Source: Undaria pinnatifida (Eukaryota > Sar > Phaeophyceae > Laminariales > Alariaceae). From it: a stretch of DNA of 64,000 nt. This document shows, piece after piece, positions 1 to 10,851 of the stretch (its first letter is position 1; each line of letters opens with the position of its first letter). The stretch is from positions 24,346,518 to 24,410,517 of the forward strand of contig JABAKD010000002.1 in the NCBI GenBank assembly GCA_012845835.1. The letters run 5' to 3'. The notes below the pieces were generated by a model. It was not told the origin of the DNA. It ran no database searches and worked only from the letters and a program-made list of their open reading frames with translations. The position numbers and the translations under genes are program-made.

Positions 1-119
1 CCTAAAATCAAAATCTGCCAGCAGAATGAACGTTACCCGACAGGTGTTATCACCTCTTTACCTTTCGAGTCATCCGCATGCAGTAGCTCCAATTCATTTA
101 TTATATATGGTCTTCAAAT

Positions 120-290
120 TCAAATTCACTTCTCCCCCGCTCCCTCCTTTCCCGCCACCCCCACCATCTCCTAGACCCAGCACCACGCGTATAGTTAACA
201 ACCTCCTATACATTTATGTGACGTAAAACTCTTGGAACCCCGCCCCCCACCAAACTCTTTTTCAAGCCCCCGCCCTCGTGCCCCACCCCC
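120..290 (-). repeat. Module C copy joined to a C-rich tract
   Basis: Bases about 173-215 are the reverse complement of the module C core seen near 25,100 and 25,480 (shared words include CGCGTGGTGCT and an ATAAATGTA/ATAGATGTA stretch). Around it lie long C-rich tracts, as at the other copies. Module A follows directly, so C and A are neighbours here just as at 24.6-25.3 kb. Family unknown; by eye only. Confidence 0.5.
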
Positions 291-618
291 ACCCCTTAAA
301 AGCCCCGCCTTCCCCTCACCGGTTATACGACTTACATGATATATACTTGATAAACTGATGCAGTTCCTTCCGTAGCGGTCAGATTTTGTCCCCCTCAAAA
401 CGGGTGTTATAGTTTTCGAGCACAGAGTGATTAGCGTCACCCTGTTGAGCCTGGTACAAGCTACACTGCTGTATGTAGTTCTAAGGGGAGTCGGGCGATC
501 TATATCCTTAATGAGGACGCACACAGTAATACGCGCGATCGGAGTATCACACACAGCTTGCAAAGTATGAGTTTCGGCAAAATCTTCGATCTCCCAGCTG
601 GAGTGTATTCTTTTTATG
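291..618 (+). repeat. Module A, near-full copy
   Basis: About 330 bp that recur at 6.9, 16.9, 24.6 and 53.5 kb, plus shorter pieces. Diagnostic words in order are CCTCACCGGTTATACGAC, CCCCTCAAAACGGGT, CACCCTGTTGA, TCCTTAATGAGGAC, GCTTGCAAAGTATGAGTTTC and CAGCTGGAGTGTAT. Short copies always keep the CAGCTGGAGTGTA end, which is the truncation pattern of a retroposon 3' end. At 17.2 kb the opposite end abuts a LINE coding end, so A may be a LINE 3' tail. No coding capacity is visible. Confidence 0.8.
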
Positions 619-1568
619 TAAACAATGAAACTGCGTCATTGGCCGATTGGCCAATAGCGAGAAAACGGTATACCTTAGGACGTTTTTCGCGAGTTGGCGG
701 TATAGGGGAAATCCGCCAGACACATCTGCCTGCCTGCTCAATACTATGTTTCTTGATCCTAACCACCTTGACCAAAGTCGTGAGGCGATAATCTCTCGGT
801 GCCGTCAAATGCGTTTAGGACCAAGGTGGGATCAAACTTACGTGGATGGATGTCTAGGTGGGAATCAGTAGGTGAAATCCCTGCCCGATGGCACTGCTTT
901 TGCGTATGGGATTGTCTCCTTGTCCCGATGGCACATTGACCGCGGGTCTACGGGATCGATTGCCTGTGCGCTTACTTCAGGTTGAAACAGACGTGTCAGA
1001 TATGACTTCGACCAATATTGTTGACCGCTCGCAACTTTGAGCGGCTTGCTTTGCCCGGTTCCATTATGCCTGCGCTTTCCGTCTTGCACTCAACACCAAG
1101 ACATACGGTGCCTGGTTGGCAACTGCCACCTCCGGTGTTAGACCAGCGCCATCTGCCATTTTGCCCGTTGCCAGCGCTCTGGTCTCAAGGTGTTTGTCAT
1201 CACACAATTGCTACCCGTCACCGGTTTAGGCTAGCTCCCCCTGCCGTCCCGCCAATCGCCAGCCCCCCAGTCTCAGGCTGTTCTTCGCTACATCACTACT
1301 ATCCAGCACAGTTTTTCTCAAACCCTCCCCCACGCCCCCTACGCCCACTACTATACCCTGCAACCCCAAGGTCAGCGTCACCTGTCAACAAAGCATACCA
1401 ACCGTTCCCCGTTTTCTGTTCCCATGAGAACGTATCGCCGCCAAAGGAACTTCACGTTTCCCCCATCTATCGCGGGGGATGCCGTGACGCGTTTTCGTGT
1501 AGAAAGCTCCTGATTACAGTCCGTTAGCTCTTTCAGTAGCCCTACCACTCGTTCCTTGGTCAAAGAGT
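619..1568. other. Unassigned spacer
   Basis: No recognised gene. A proline-, serine- and histidine-rich open stretch spans 1,018-1,527 on the plus strand, but neighbouring frames look equally protein-like, so the real frame (if any) cannot be chosen. Confidence 0.4.
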
Positions 1569-2200
1569 TTTCGCGTTTTCACTATCCTGTCCCTGGGGAT
1601 GTACGTTGCATGACGTTTTCATGTCATATCATGGCAGTCCGCATGGCGTGCCATGACACTGCCATGGACTTCCATGGCGTTTTCACGACACGGTTCCATG
1701 GCGTTGTCATGGCGCCGTCATGGGTTGCCGTGGTAATGCAATGGGAGTCAGGATGTTTAATGGGCGTCTATAACAATTCCATGGGCGTTCATCACATTCC
1801 CTGGGCTTTCACATTTTTTAAAGGGCTTTCATGGCAATGCCATGGACTTTCATAGCGTTGCCATGGGTTTTTTCACGGCATCGGCCGTAATGGCACGCGC
1901 CACGAAAAAAACATTGCATTTCCGTTAAAAAATCCAATGGTGGACTGCCTTTGAAGTGCTATGACACTCCTATCCCCTAACCCCAACCCTAATCCTAGCC
2001 CTAAACCAAAGCCTATGACTGTGTATCCTTGTGGCGTGCTATGTTGGTGCCGTGGCGCATGGCATGGCAGCTGCTACGGCATTGGGGCCTTCGCGACGGT
2101 ATCATATGGAATTGCCACGGCATAGGCTGCATGCAATGCCCATGGCAGTACCACGGCAGAGTCATGGAAACGTCAACAGCGTGCGTCGCTGTAATAATGA
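1569..2200. repeat. CATGG-rich palindromic satellite, block 1
   Basis: Degenerate short units built around CCATGGC and GCCATGG, many self-complementary. A telomere-like stretch (1,973-2,010) interrupts it. Open frames here are by-products of the ATGG-rich unit. Related blocks lie at 39.2-41.5 and 59.5-63.35 kb. Confidence 0.75.
1973..2010 (-). repeat. Interstitial telomere-like repeat (degenerate CCCTAA)
   Basis: Several CCCTAA-type units with variants (CCCCTAA, CCCCAA, CCTAAT), inside CATGG block 1. Two other interstitial tracts lie at 5.93 and 49.02 kb. Confidence 0.7.
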
Positions 2201-3002
2201 CATAAGAACGGGAAAACGCAAGTGGAACATCTCGACTAGAGGGCAACCTCCAACGTGCCTGAAGCGCGATATATAATTGCTATCGAGGGAGAGGTGTGGA
2301 GGCTGTAGAAGATCTCGACATTGCCATAGTCCCGGGTTGGGGGTGTTGAAGAAGGGAACGAGAGTGGGGGGTGTAGGAGGAGGGTATCGGCAGGCGGGGG
2401 GATGGGGGGGTGGGGGTTAATATCCCCCCCTTTCCCCTCTGCAGATATTAAGTCGGAAAGTGGGAGGGGGGTGCAGGAGGAGGATATCACCAGGGGATGG
2501 GCACATAACTAGAACCGCTCCTCCCCCTCTCCGCAGCACATACGTAGTGCGGGAGGTGTGACCAATACTACGCGTTGCAAACAAAGCTATGCAATAGTCG
2601 CATAGCTTTGTTTGTAACGCGCGGTTGGAAGCGACGAAAAGAAACCATCAAGGCAACAGGCATGGTGTGTGGAGACAAAGGGGGGAGAGGGGAAGAAGAA
2701 GGAGGTAGTCCCCTGCGTATCGACTGTGATAGACGTATTCGGTGCGATCTGTCGATACGTATCAGTATGCACATCACACATGACACATGATGCACATATG
2801 CACATCATACGTGGGTGAGAATACATGACACCGGCCAACAAAGCTGGAAGAGGTTGAAGGGGTCTGCCGAAGAACAACATGATCTAAGATACTCCTACGA
2901 CGTGATGCTGGCTGCTGTATGATGAAGCCAGCTGCATGCCATGGATTATGATGAACCAGCCAATTTAATGAATACGGGGCAAAGTATATACGGTACGGTA
3001 AA
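2201..3002. other. G-rich spacer with a degenerate direct repeat
   Basis: Holds a GGGGG-rich stretch (about 2,330-2,480) in which a roughly 40-bp segment near 2,362 recurs in diverged form near 2,457 (shared GTGGGGGGTGYAGGAGGAGG-like core). A strong hairpin at 2,571-2,621 is listed separately. No convincing coding region. Confidence 0.5.
2571..2621 (+). other. 22-bp-stem hairpin, possible small-RNA precursor
   Basis: Arms 2,571-2,592 and 2,600-2,621 are complementary over 22 bp with one G/T wobble (in RNA) and enclose a 7-nt loop (AATAGTC). Short flanking CCAA and TTGG could add a lower stem. The flanks are unique in the window. It could be a pre-miRNA-like fold, a palindromic mini-element, or a chance product of an inverted duplication; sequence alone does not decide. 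Confidence 0.45.
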
Positions 3003-3321
3003 GTTTTTTTTTGTCTCACGCTTCTACTTTTCAGCTTCTGGAAAAAAAAGCCGTGGTCACACGTGTAGTCCCTTCTCCCCCCTATGGTGCTTGCTTTCAA
3101 TTTTTATTTCGCATAGGGCTCAGCAATCTCATACTGCTCGTCGATTTTTCATCGAGTGTTGCTAACGCACGCTCTCGAGCTTTCTGCAAGTCAATTCGTG
3201 CACAAGAAAAAGTACCTAGTGATTTATACGAGCATGCACTCGGTGGGGGGGGGTCGAACTCACGAAACTGACCTGTTGTACCAGGCTCGAGGATAACCTG
3301 ATACGCCACCGGGGCGACCGT
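3003..3321 (-). mobile_element. tRNA-derived SINE (family S), minus copy
   Basis: Reverse-complement partner of 3,439-3,745. Read on the minus strand it opens with a tRNA-like head: an A-box-like GGTGGCGTATCAGG and a B-box-like GAGTTCGACCC. A body follows (GTGCACGAATTGACTTGC, then AACACTCGATGAAAAATCGACGAG reduced to short words) and then a region with GACTACACGTGTGACCACGG-like sequence and an A-rich end. Features of a Pol III retroposon; no coding capacity. Confidence 0.65.
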
Positions 3322-3438
3322 ATAGAAAACTATATTGCATACCAGGTAGCAAACAAGAAACGAAAAGTTCAAGTCCGCACATACATCGACACGGAAAATC
3401 GACACGGCAACGGGAGGGTATCATCATATCATACATGC

Positions 3439-3745
3439 CGGTCGCCCTGGTGACGTATCAGGTTATCCTCGAGCCTGGTATAGGTCAGTATCGTGAGTTC
3501 GAGCCCCGCCGAGTGCACACTCGTTCAAATTCGTTGGGACTTTTTCTTGTGCACAAATTGACTTGCGGAAAGCGCGAGAGCGTCAGTTAGCAACACTCGA
3601 TGAAAAATCAACGAGCAGTGGGATTGCTGAACCCTATGCGCGATAAAAATTGAAGGCAAGAACCGGGGGGAAGAAGGGACGACACCTGTGACCACGGCTT
3701 GTCCAGAGGCTGGAAAGTAGAAGTATGAGAAAAAAGCAAAACAAA
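3439..3745 (+). mobile_element. tRNA-derived SINE (family S), plus copy
   Basis: Head with A-box-like TGGTGACGTATCAGG and B-box GAGTTCGAGCC about 45 bases later. The body contains GTGCACAAATTGACTTGCGG and CGCGATAAAAATTGAAGG, and the end (GTGACCACGGCTTGTCCAG, then AAAAAAGCAAAAC) is A-rich. Its heads face the 3,003-3,321 copy across a spacer of about 117 bp, giving a head-to-head inverted pair. Related bodies occur at 5.3, 23.5 and 48.8 kb. Confidence 0.7.
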
Positions 3746-5304
3746 ACATGCGTACGCGTTGTTGTTGTTGTCTCATATTAACTCTTATCAATAAATCTAG
3801 AGTCCGTGGTCACACAAAGGTGCTGGAGTCCTAGGAAGATCCGAAAATCCAAATATAATCAAAATTCGTCCGGGACATACTGCGCTTTCCCACCTAAAAC
3901 GCGCGATGCACCAAGGCGCACAACAAGTGAAATGATCCAACATAATAGTATGTGCAAACTGAAGTCACATGGCCGCGGGTATCCACTCAACTACAGCGTA
4001 GAATTCCCTGTTCCCACAACTAACTAACTCGCGGCTACAAACTACAATAGCGGTTGTTGTGTGGAGGGTGCTGTCAGAGTGAAGACCCGCGGGCATGCAG
4101 TGAAAAAAAGAGCAATCGAACCAAAAACCACCATACAAATACTCCGGAGTATCAATGATCGCCACGTCTTCCCGAGTTATCTGACAGGTTGCAGCGCAGC
4201 TACGACGCCCGTGCCTGAAAATTGCGGGGAATCGTTGCCGATGAAGGGGTTACAACTCTACCAACTCTACAAAAATCAGTGACGTACAAGTAACTTGTTG
4301 TACTACTGCCTCGTAAAAAAAACAGAAAAAAGATGATCGCTGCTCTCGTGATGGTGGTGTGCGTGCGGGTCGTGGGTCTCCGTGTGCCATCCTCCTGCTG
4401 CTGTGGTTCTCCATGGCCGCCTCATCACCTTAGCTCACTCGGTCCGCTCCTTCGCACGTGCTCTCCTCGTTGACACTCAATTCCACTCGGTTCCGTTCTC
4501 CCCCGTCCCAAAAAACAAAATGCTCCTCGCAGCTTGCGGTGCCTATCTGAAGAACAAAAATTCTCGTTCAGGGAGCGTTCGATCCGTCTTTTCCCCGCCC
4601 GTCGACGCTCAGTCGCCCTCCTCCTTCATCGTCGAATCTAGCCTCCTGCCGGCGCAGTTCCCTCCACGCAAACCGAGACTGCGCCGTAGTTTGGCTCGCG
4701 ATGGCGCCTGCCTCCGCACACGAGCATCCCGGTTAAGCATTGCTGCTCCGCCGCTACTGACTAAAAAGACGCGCGAATCGTAGGTGACCATGCATAACAC
4801 ACCATGTTCGACCCAACTCTACCGCCACGCCTAGGCCTCGCGGCCACACGCAACAGCAAGAAGGTATCACTCCTTGAGGGTGAGTCCGGCCTTACACCCG
4901 CCAGAAAGACCCCCCCCACTCGCTACAAGCCTGCTAGGGCATGCCTCGTAGCATGCCTTACCGAGGCGGCAAGGGGAACGAAGAGTACGTATCACATACA
5001 TACCAGGTATATCATAGATTCAGTATTATTCGAATTGAGGCGGCGTTAAAGGCAGCGAGGAGAGGATGATACAGGGTGCATGTAGAGTAGGTGAAGCAAA
5101 ACTACCCGTTTTTTCTCTCAGCGAAGAGAGATCCAAGGCATTCGATCCCCGCCTCAACCACGTAGTACTAAGTGGGAGTTGATCATGATGGGATGAGATA
5201 ATATAAATACGAATGAGTTTGTGTGTGTGTGGGGGGCGTTGATAGAAAAAGTCTCGGCTGCGAGAGCATGTACTATTGAAATAGGTATTATATAGACTAT
5301 GTAT
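3746..5304. other. Unassigned spacer
   Basis: No recognised element. A GC-rich open stretch lies at 4,382-4,783 (plus) with a competing minus frame, and another at 4,804-4,970 ends at a possible GTGAGT donor near 4,880. Neither shows a motif I know, so neither is called. A TACCAGGTA motif sits at 5,001-5,009. Confidence 0.35.
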
Positions 5305-5590
5305 GTCGCCCCTGGCGGTGGTCTAGTGGTTACCCTCGAATACTACTATTAATAGCTAGCGTTGGTCCTTGAGTTCGATTCCCACCGCGGTGAGATTTTG
5401 AGTTTATTTGCAAAAATGCAAGAAAAGAACCAACAACTAACTGCTGAGAATGCCTAGCATCGTGGGTAGGCACAATTCGACGCGAGTCGACGAGAGGGAA
5501 GAAAATATTTGATTCCAATTATTCTTCTCGCGATAAAAATGAAGGCACGTACCGTAGTTGGGAGGGGGGAGGAAAAGCCCTCCGGATCTG
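5305..5590 (+). mobile_element. tRNA-derived SINE (family S-like)
   Basis: Starts with a strong tRNA-like head: A-box TGGTCTAGTGGTTA, as in tRNA-Glu genes, and B-box GAGTTCGATTCCC. The 74-nt segment 5,317-5,390 even has complementary ends (GCGGTGG/CCACCGC), but the A-box is misplaced relative to that stem, so this is a derived head rather than a working tRNA. The tail carries CGCGATAAAAATGAAGGCA, shared with the 3.4-kb copy. Confidence 0.6.
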
Positions 5591-6404
5591 AGCTACTACT
5601 GGGAGGGAGGGCGAGCATAATTCGAGGATAATAAATGGGATGGAAAACATAAATGTACCTAATTGTCTCGTACATTCGTTGCATCCCCCACCCACATTCA
5701 TACATCCATTCATCTCTCTCTCTCATCGTGTACCAACGCTTGCTTCTTAATTATTACTAAGGGCATTAACCCAAAACGGGTATACCCGATCACTTTTCGA
5801 GCCAAAATCGGGTACAATCTAGAGCCAAGTCAAAAACGCACCCCCCACGGGCATACATTATTGTGCTTTTTCAACCATTTCACCCCAGTGACATCATTAG
5901 GGGGCATCCCGACCGGCGTTTCGTATGGGTTAGGGTTAGGGTTAGGGTTACGGTTAGGCTTAGTTCCATCCATGGTGAAAAATACAGCAAAGTAGGACAC
6001 CCGACTTTTCAGGCGTCCCTTTCGGATGTCGTTTTCGAGTCGACCGCTACCCGAAAAGGGAACCCAGAAATCGCATCTGGACATATTTGGTTTCCCGTGC
6101 GGGCAACAAGCAAAAGCGTGTAACACGCCGAGAACAGGGGTGGTGAGTGGTATATTATTTCGTAGCTGTATGTATGTAGTAGTATCAACCGCTTTGAGAC
6201 TTCAGCGTGAAAGTTGACGACGAAAATTGCCGATTACGGCACCGGCCACTGCTGATTGGCGATGATAAAACCGGTGTCGGAACGGCAACAATTCAAAGAC
6301 TCGTACGGGACGGGCGCAGCGTGCCTACTCGTACTGCTGCACGCTCACGCTACTGCCTGTCGTATTGATATTATCATACGGCAATAAAAAACAATATAAA
6401 TAGC
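5591..6404. other. Unassigned spacer with telomere-like tract
   Basis: Nothing coding is recognised. It contains a TTAGGG run at 5,927-5,962, listed separately. Confidence 0.4.
5927..5962 (+). repeat. Interstitial TTAGGG tract
   Basis: Four to five TTAGGG units, then degenerate TTACGG/TTAGGC units. It fits a TTAGGG telomere type in this genome. Confidence 0.8.
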
Positions 6405-6655
6405 ATTAACCCCCCTCCCCCTCCCTGCCCCGCCCCTTCCTTTTCAACCCCCGCCTCCCCCCCACCGGTTGTACGACTTACAGGATATACATGATAATAA
6501 ACTGATGCATTCCTTCCACAGCCGTCATATTGTGTTCCCCTCAAAACGGGTTTTATCACTTCCGCGCACAGAATAACCCCCCCCCCCCCCCCCTCCTTTT
6601 CAACCCCCCCCCCCGCCCCCCCCTGTCTCTGGAGCGGCCACACCAGAAATCAAAG
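6405..6655 (+). repeat. Module A fragment with poly-C tracts
   Basis: From 6,455 the sequence follows module A (CACCGGTTGTACGACTTACAGG, then CCCCTCAAAACGGG, each read as short words). It stops within the module and passes into C runs of more than 15 bases, where the next module begins. Confidence 0.6.
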
Positions 6656-6669
6656 TATCTCGTTGGTGC

Positions 6670-6912
6670 TGTCATCCATAATAAGCAAGAAAGTAGGCAC
6701 AAGGTGCCGAAGTCCGTCTTACGAGCGGTTCTTGGAAGGATGCAGCTCACCCTTCGTGCGACACCCCGAATATACTCCACGGCACTTCGCGCTTGGTGCT
6801 AGCAATGTCAATGTCTGCCTGGTTGGTGAAAACCCGACGTGCTTCGTCCCCCGGCATAGTAGTAGGGATGCGAGGGTCTAGGTTCATACGACTACGGCCA
6901 TGCACAAGCTGA
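6670..6912 (+). repeat. Module B copy
   Basis: About 240 bp with the words GAGCGGTTCTTGGAAGGATG, GCACTTCGCGCTTGGTGCTA, CTGCCTGGTTGGTGAAAACC and GATGCGAGGGTCTA. It recurs inverted at 53.85-54.05 kb and in shortened form at 59.02-59.17 kb. B is followed by a C run and module A, and the same order is seen (inverted) at 53.5-54.05 kb, so B and A behave as one composite element. Origin unknown. Confidence 0.7.
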
Positions 6913-7300
6913 GTACACTCCCACCCCCCCCCCCTAAAAACTCCACCCTCGACTCACCGGATATACGATTTACAGGACATTATTCATAATAGTCTATACT
7001 AGACATACATGAAAAACTGATGCATTTTCCTTCCACACACAGTTCTTCAGTAATATTTTGTCCCCCTAAAAAACGGGTTCTATAGTTTCCGCGCTCAGAT
7101 TGGTTAACATCACCCTGTTGACCCTGGTACAAGCTACATAGATAGTCTACACTGTGATTCTAACGGGGGTCGCCGGCCTAAATCCTTAATGAGGACACAC
7201 ACACCCAGTAACTAACCGCGATTGGGGTATCACACACAACTTGGAAATATGAGTTTCGACGAAATCTTCGATCTTACAGCTAGCTGGAGTGTGTTTTTAT
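6913..7300 (+). repeat. Module A copy following module B
   Basis: Begins with a C run, then the A words CTCACCGGATATACG, CCCTAAAAAACGGGTTCTAT, CACCCTGTTGACC, TCCTTAATGAGGACAC and GCTGGAGTGTGT. Confidence 0.75.
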
Positions 7301-9961
7301 CTTTACAACATACTTAGTCTACAAAACATGCATCAAGCATTCATCAGTGAGCAAGCAGCAGCATGGCATGTATCATCGGCGTACTCGTGCTGCTGCTGCT
7401 GCTGCTGCTCTGCTGTGTCCCGCTATCTACTGGCACACTCCTCGGGCCTCATCAACATAATAATGAGCCAATGGGATCGGATAGTATTATTACGAGTATT
7501 ATGGTGATTGTGGCGACTACCTGGTACGAGATAAGAGCCCCCCTTGTGAGTCTCCTCGCGGTCGCGATTGCAGCATCCCTTCGCAAAATTGAAACACAAA
7601 AAAGACAGCGGTATAGTCTAGACTATTAATCGTAGTACTCGACGGTCGTGCAGCTATTATAATATTGTGCTGCTGCTAGCTGCTGCTGTCGTCGAGGAAG
7701 AGGACAGCCGCCGTCTGCGATATGTCGTTGTTGATGCACGAGATTGACGGGGGCGAGGGGGAAGACAACCCTCCGCGCGTGAAGCGCACGCGACGTGTTA
7801 TCCCTCGCTCCGTCTACAAAGCTTCATCTGCGTGCGCTGAGATGCTGGTGCAGCGAACTCGTATGAGCACGTAGTCGAGGGATCGCCGTTCGTTGTTGTT
7901 GATTATTCGCAACCACAAATCTTCGGCTGTTGTTGTAGGTTGTCGATTCGATTCTGCCCTTCTGGTTCTAGACCCGAAAATCCATGCCAGGTACGCATCA
8001 TTTTCGGATTCTGATACATACTACCAGGGACAGCTATTTTAAGAAGTGGTACCTGGTAGACGAGAACGAGCCGAAAGGTTGTGCTCTCGGCTGAGAAACA
8101 TCATACTTGGTACATACATACGTGCAATCGAATAGCAACGGGCTTCGAGGTTCGTGCCGATTGCTGCAGAGACGCTGCGGAGGATGCGACGTTTGTATGT
8201 GCTTCGTGCCGATCTGTGAGGCGCTGCGGATGGATGCGGGTATCACATCGAGCGACTGGTACCAAAAGGTGCTCCCTTGGGTGTACGTACATGAACCGAT
8301 ACCTCACATTCATCGTGCTTGAACTACTACAGTACAACAGCAGCAGTTTCATGGCGAGAGTTCTTTCCGATAATCTTTCAAAACAGCAAGCAACAGCAGC
8401 AGCAACTGGACGGGCTGAAAATTACTCCTCTCCCGTACGTACATCCTTCCCGCTTGCCGCATACTGCATGCAGCAGCTGCTGCTTCTGCTGCTGCTGCTG
8501 CTGGTGATACACCAATTAATTGCTGTGCGCCCCCCCGACAACTCTGCATGCTCAGTGTTTGATAATCGACACGTCGTAAATAAAATACGTATTTTTGTCG
8601 TGCATTTTCTTCTTCATTTTAAGGCCGTACTTCCGTCGTTACTTGTTGCACCACCTGGAACCAGGGGTTCTCGTGTACATCTTCGAGCGCTGTTCATCTT
8701 CTGCGCGACCCTCGTGCGTCTTGGGACAACCCCCCCGTGCCGACTTAACTAATAATACAGCTACTACAACTGACTACTGCTGCCGTCTTAGCGAGGCGTA
8801 AATTGTTGCCAGTCGCCTCTTTTCACAGATTCGTCAACTATACGCTGCTGCGTTAAACTTGTTTTTTTCTCTACTCGTAATAGTACTGCTGTACAAGTAC
8901 GCACGTTGTTTGTGTTCTGTTCTTCTGTATGTTTCGCTACTATTAATATTGTTTGTCCGGAGTACATGTACAACAGGAGGAGGATCAAAAAGTCAGGTTT
9001 CATTGTTTTTTCGAAATCAATTTGTCTTCTGATGCTGCTCTCCTCATCGGCCATAGGGACTCGGTTGCATAGCCTCACGCCATTTAGAACCCCTCTCTGG
9101 TATTAACCATGCCCGTATGATAGCAAGCGCTTGTCGGTGTAATGGGATGTGCATCTGGTGTGAACCAAGTACGACAGCGCACGGTGTTGCTTGATGTTGT
9201 TCCACAACCAAAAGTAGGTTGTACGACGTACATACCCAAGGTGTATCTTGACAATGTGCCGGTATTTTGGTACCCACAAGATAACAATTACTTGTTCGTT
9301 GTCTTCCACAAACAGAACCAGAACAGCTAAAAAAAGGCTCTGCGTTCCCGCGCACCAAACAAAAATAGAGCTGTAGACTATACGGCGGTATTCACCACCC
9401 CGCTACCACCGGCGGCCCATCAGCGTGCATGATAACAATGACCAATGTCCGCATTGATTGCTTACTGTGGGCACCACTCGCCTCGCGGCTGCTCTGTGCG
9501 TGTAGGAGAGGCAGGGCTGAATTGTGCAGCGAGCTCTCGACCGCACACACACGGACTCTCATGCAGCTGCGGGTGCTTCGTGAGATTTCCAGCTTCTTCC
9601 CAAATGTTGTGTTTCCACCATCTCCGCTCTCTATTTAGGCTCTTTCGGAATGACAGGAGGATTAAAAATCTAAGGAACGGACCGGTCGTCATACTTTAGG
9701 TTCATAGGCGCACACACACCGTCCGTTGAGGTTTTGATTTTTGATGGCTTGCGTCCAAACACAAAACACAACAAACAACACACACAAGAAAACTGGAAAA
9801 TAACACCCCGGCGATTGATCAAGCGATCCCGCGCACAGCAGACAGACTCTTTCCTTCTCCATAGGAGTACACACACCCCATCATCCCCAACGCTCCACAC
9901 CACATCAGCCTGGACGCCGCACCGCACCGCACCGCACCGCAACACCTGGCCAAGCAGCAAG
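7301..9961. other. Gene-poor or intron-like stretch upstream of the zinc-cluster gene
   Basis: Contains CTG/CAG runs (7,382-7,412 and 8,466-8,502), a small GC3-rich open frame at 7,722-7,874, and open frames at 8,081-8,752 and 9,142-9,330 with no recognised family. TACCTGGTA motifs lie at 7,518 and 8,050. The last 200 bases before 9,962 are A/C-rich with five CGCAC-type pentamers (about 9,920-9,942) and look like a 5' leader of the downstream gene. Confidence 0.4.
7722..7874 (+). CDS. Possible 50-residue protein or first exon, unrecognised
   Basis: An ATG-to-stop frame of 50 residues. Third codon positions are clearly G/C-rich (about two thirds), unlike the surrounding CTG-repeat spacer. The peptide is acidic at the start (EIDGGEGED) and then strongly basic (RVKRTRRVIPR), reminiscent of a nuclear protein start, but I know no family match. 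No good splice donor is obvious at its end. It could be a chance frame. Confidence 0.2.
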   Translation: MSLLMHEIDGGEGEDNPPRVKRTRRVIPRSVYKASSACAEMLVQRTRMST

Positions 9962-10720
9962 ATGCGCAATTCATTCATCAACGACAGCAGCTCGGGGGGG
10001 AGGCAGCGCGGTGGAGTTTCCGAATCGTGGACTTACGGGAGTGCCCAAGAACTGTTCCAAGATGACCGCCTCAAGCCCGCGAAGATGCTTCGCTTGCTGC
10101 CGGCGACCATCCAGCTCCCGGAGACAGCTCCCGGTACTAGTCGCACGTTGCGGAAAAGCTGCGACAGCTGCGTGCGGCTGAAGCGCGCCTGCAACGGGGA
10201 GAGCCCCTGCCGACTCTGCGCTCGCATGGGAAAGTGTTGCTCCCGCAGCGCTAAAAAGCGAAGCGGCCCTCCAAAGGGCACCAAGTATCAACCCCGGAGG
10301 CAGCAGTCTCCGGAAGCCCTGGCAACTCACCAGCCCGACACCACCACCAGTGGCTCGAGTGGCTCGGCCGGATGCAGCGGCTCCGAGGCGGATCCGTCGG
10401 TCGGGGGCGGGCCTCACAAGGTCCCGAAGCTCCGCACGGGCGATGATGCAGCAGGTGCGGCGGCCTTTATTCGAAGGGTCGGGGGGGTCAGCAAGACGGG
10501 TTATCAGCAGCAACAGCAGCGGAGCCTGGGTCCGCCCCGCTCCTTGAATCCGGCTTCTTCTGCTGATTTGTGTGCCGAAAAGCCTGAGGATGACATCAGA
10601 GGGGAGAGAGAAGCGGTGGCGACCGAGGTGGACGATGGAGCTTTGTTGCTGCTACGGATGTTGAAGACCTTCCACCCTTCTTCAAGGAAGCTGGGATTCG
10701 CCACCAACGTTGAGACTACT
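9962..10720 (+). CDS. Zn(II)2Cys6 zinc-cluster transcription regulator, exon 1
   Basis: Residues 67-93 form a canonical zinc cluster, C-X2-C-X6-C-X5-C-X2-C-X6-C (Cys67, 70, 77, 83, 86, 93), with basic residues between the second and third cysteines (VRLKRA). It is followed by a basic linker (AKKRSGPPKGTKY). This domain binds two zinc ions and contacts DNA, and is known best from fungal GAL4-type regulators; it is also reported in stramenopiles. The rest of the exon is low-complexity (Ser/Thr/Gly, then a QQQQQ run near residue 182), as expected for linkers of nuclear regulators. I chose the ATG at 9,962 because the frame upstream to 9,734 translates an A/C-rich leader with repeated CGCAC. The frame runs to a clean donor, ACT|GTAAGT at 10,720/10,721, in phase 0. 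The effector or dimerisation region must lie in later exons. Family call firm; target genes unknown. Confidence 0.8.
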
Positions 10721-10851
10721 GTAAGTTGCCAACCCATCTAACCAACGTCGATTACCAACACGACATCCTCCTCAAATGAGCAACCCTATACTTCGCTGCC
10801 GGCTGCCTGCGGCATTTTGCCCAGTAGGCCTGTTGCTTTCTTCTGCTTCAG

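Noticed and set aside
1018-1527. 169-residue Pro/His-rich open frame as a gene
   Set aside because: Competing frames are equally plausible and no motif or splice signal supports it.
5317-5390. Possible working tRNA gene with complementary ends
   Set aside because: The A-box is misplaced relative to the stem, the T-stem is imperfect, and the segment is the head of a dispersed repeat.
8081-8752. 223-residue open frame with Cys-rich start
   Set aside because: It passes through CTG-repeat and TA-rich sequence, with no recognised motif and no coding-like bias over its length.
9734-9961. Upstream in-frame extension of the zinc-cluster exon
   Set aside because: The extra 76 residues translate an A/C-rich leader with a CGCAC repeat; the ATG at 9,962 starts the protein-like part.
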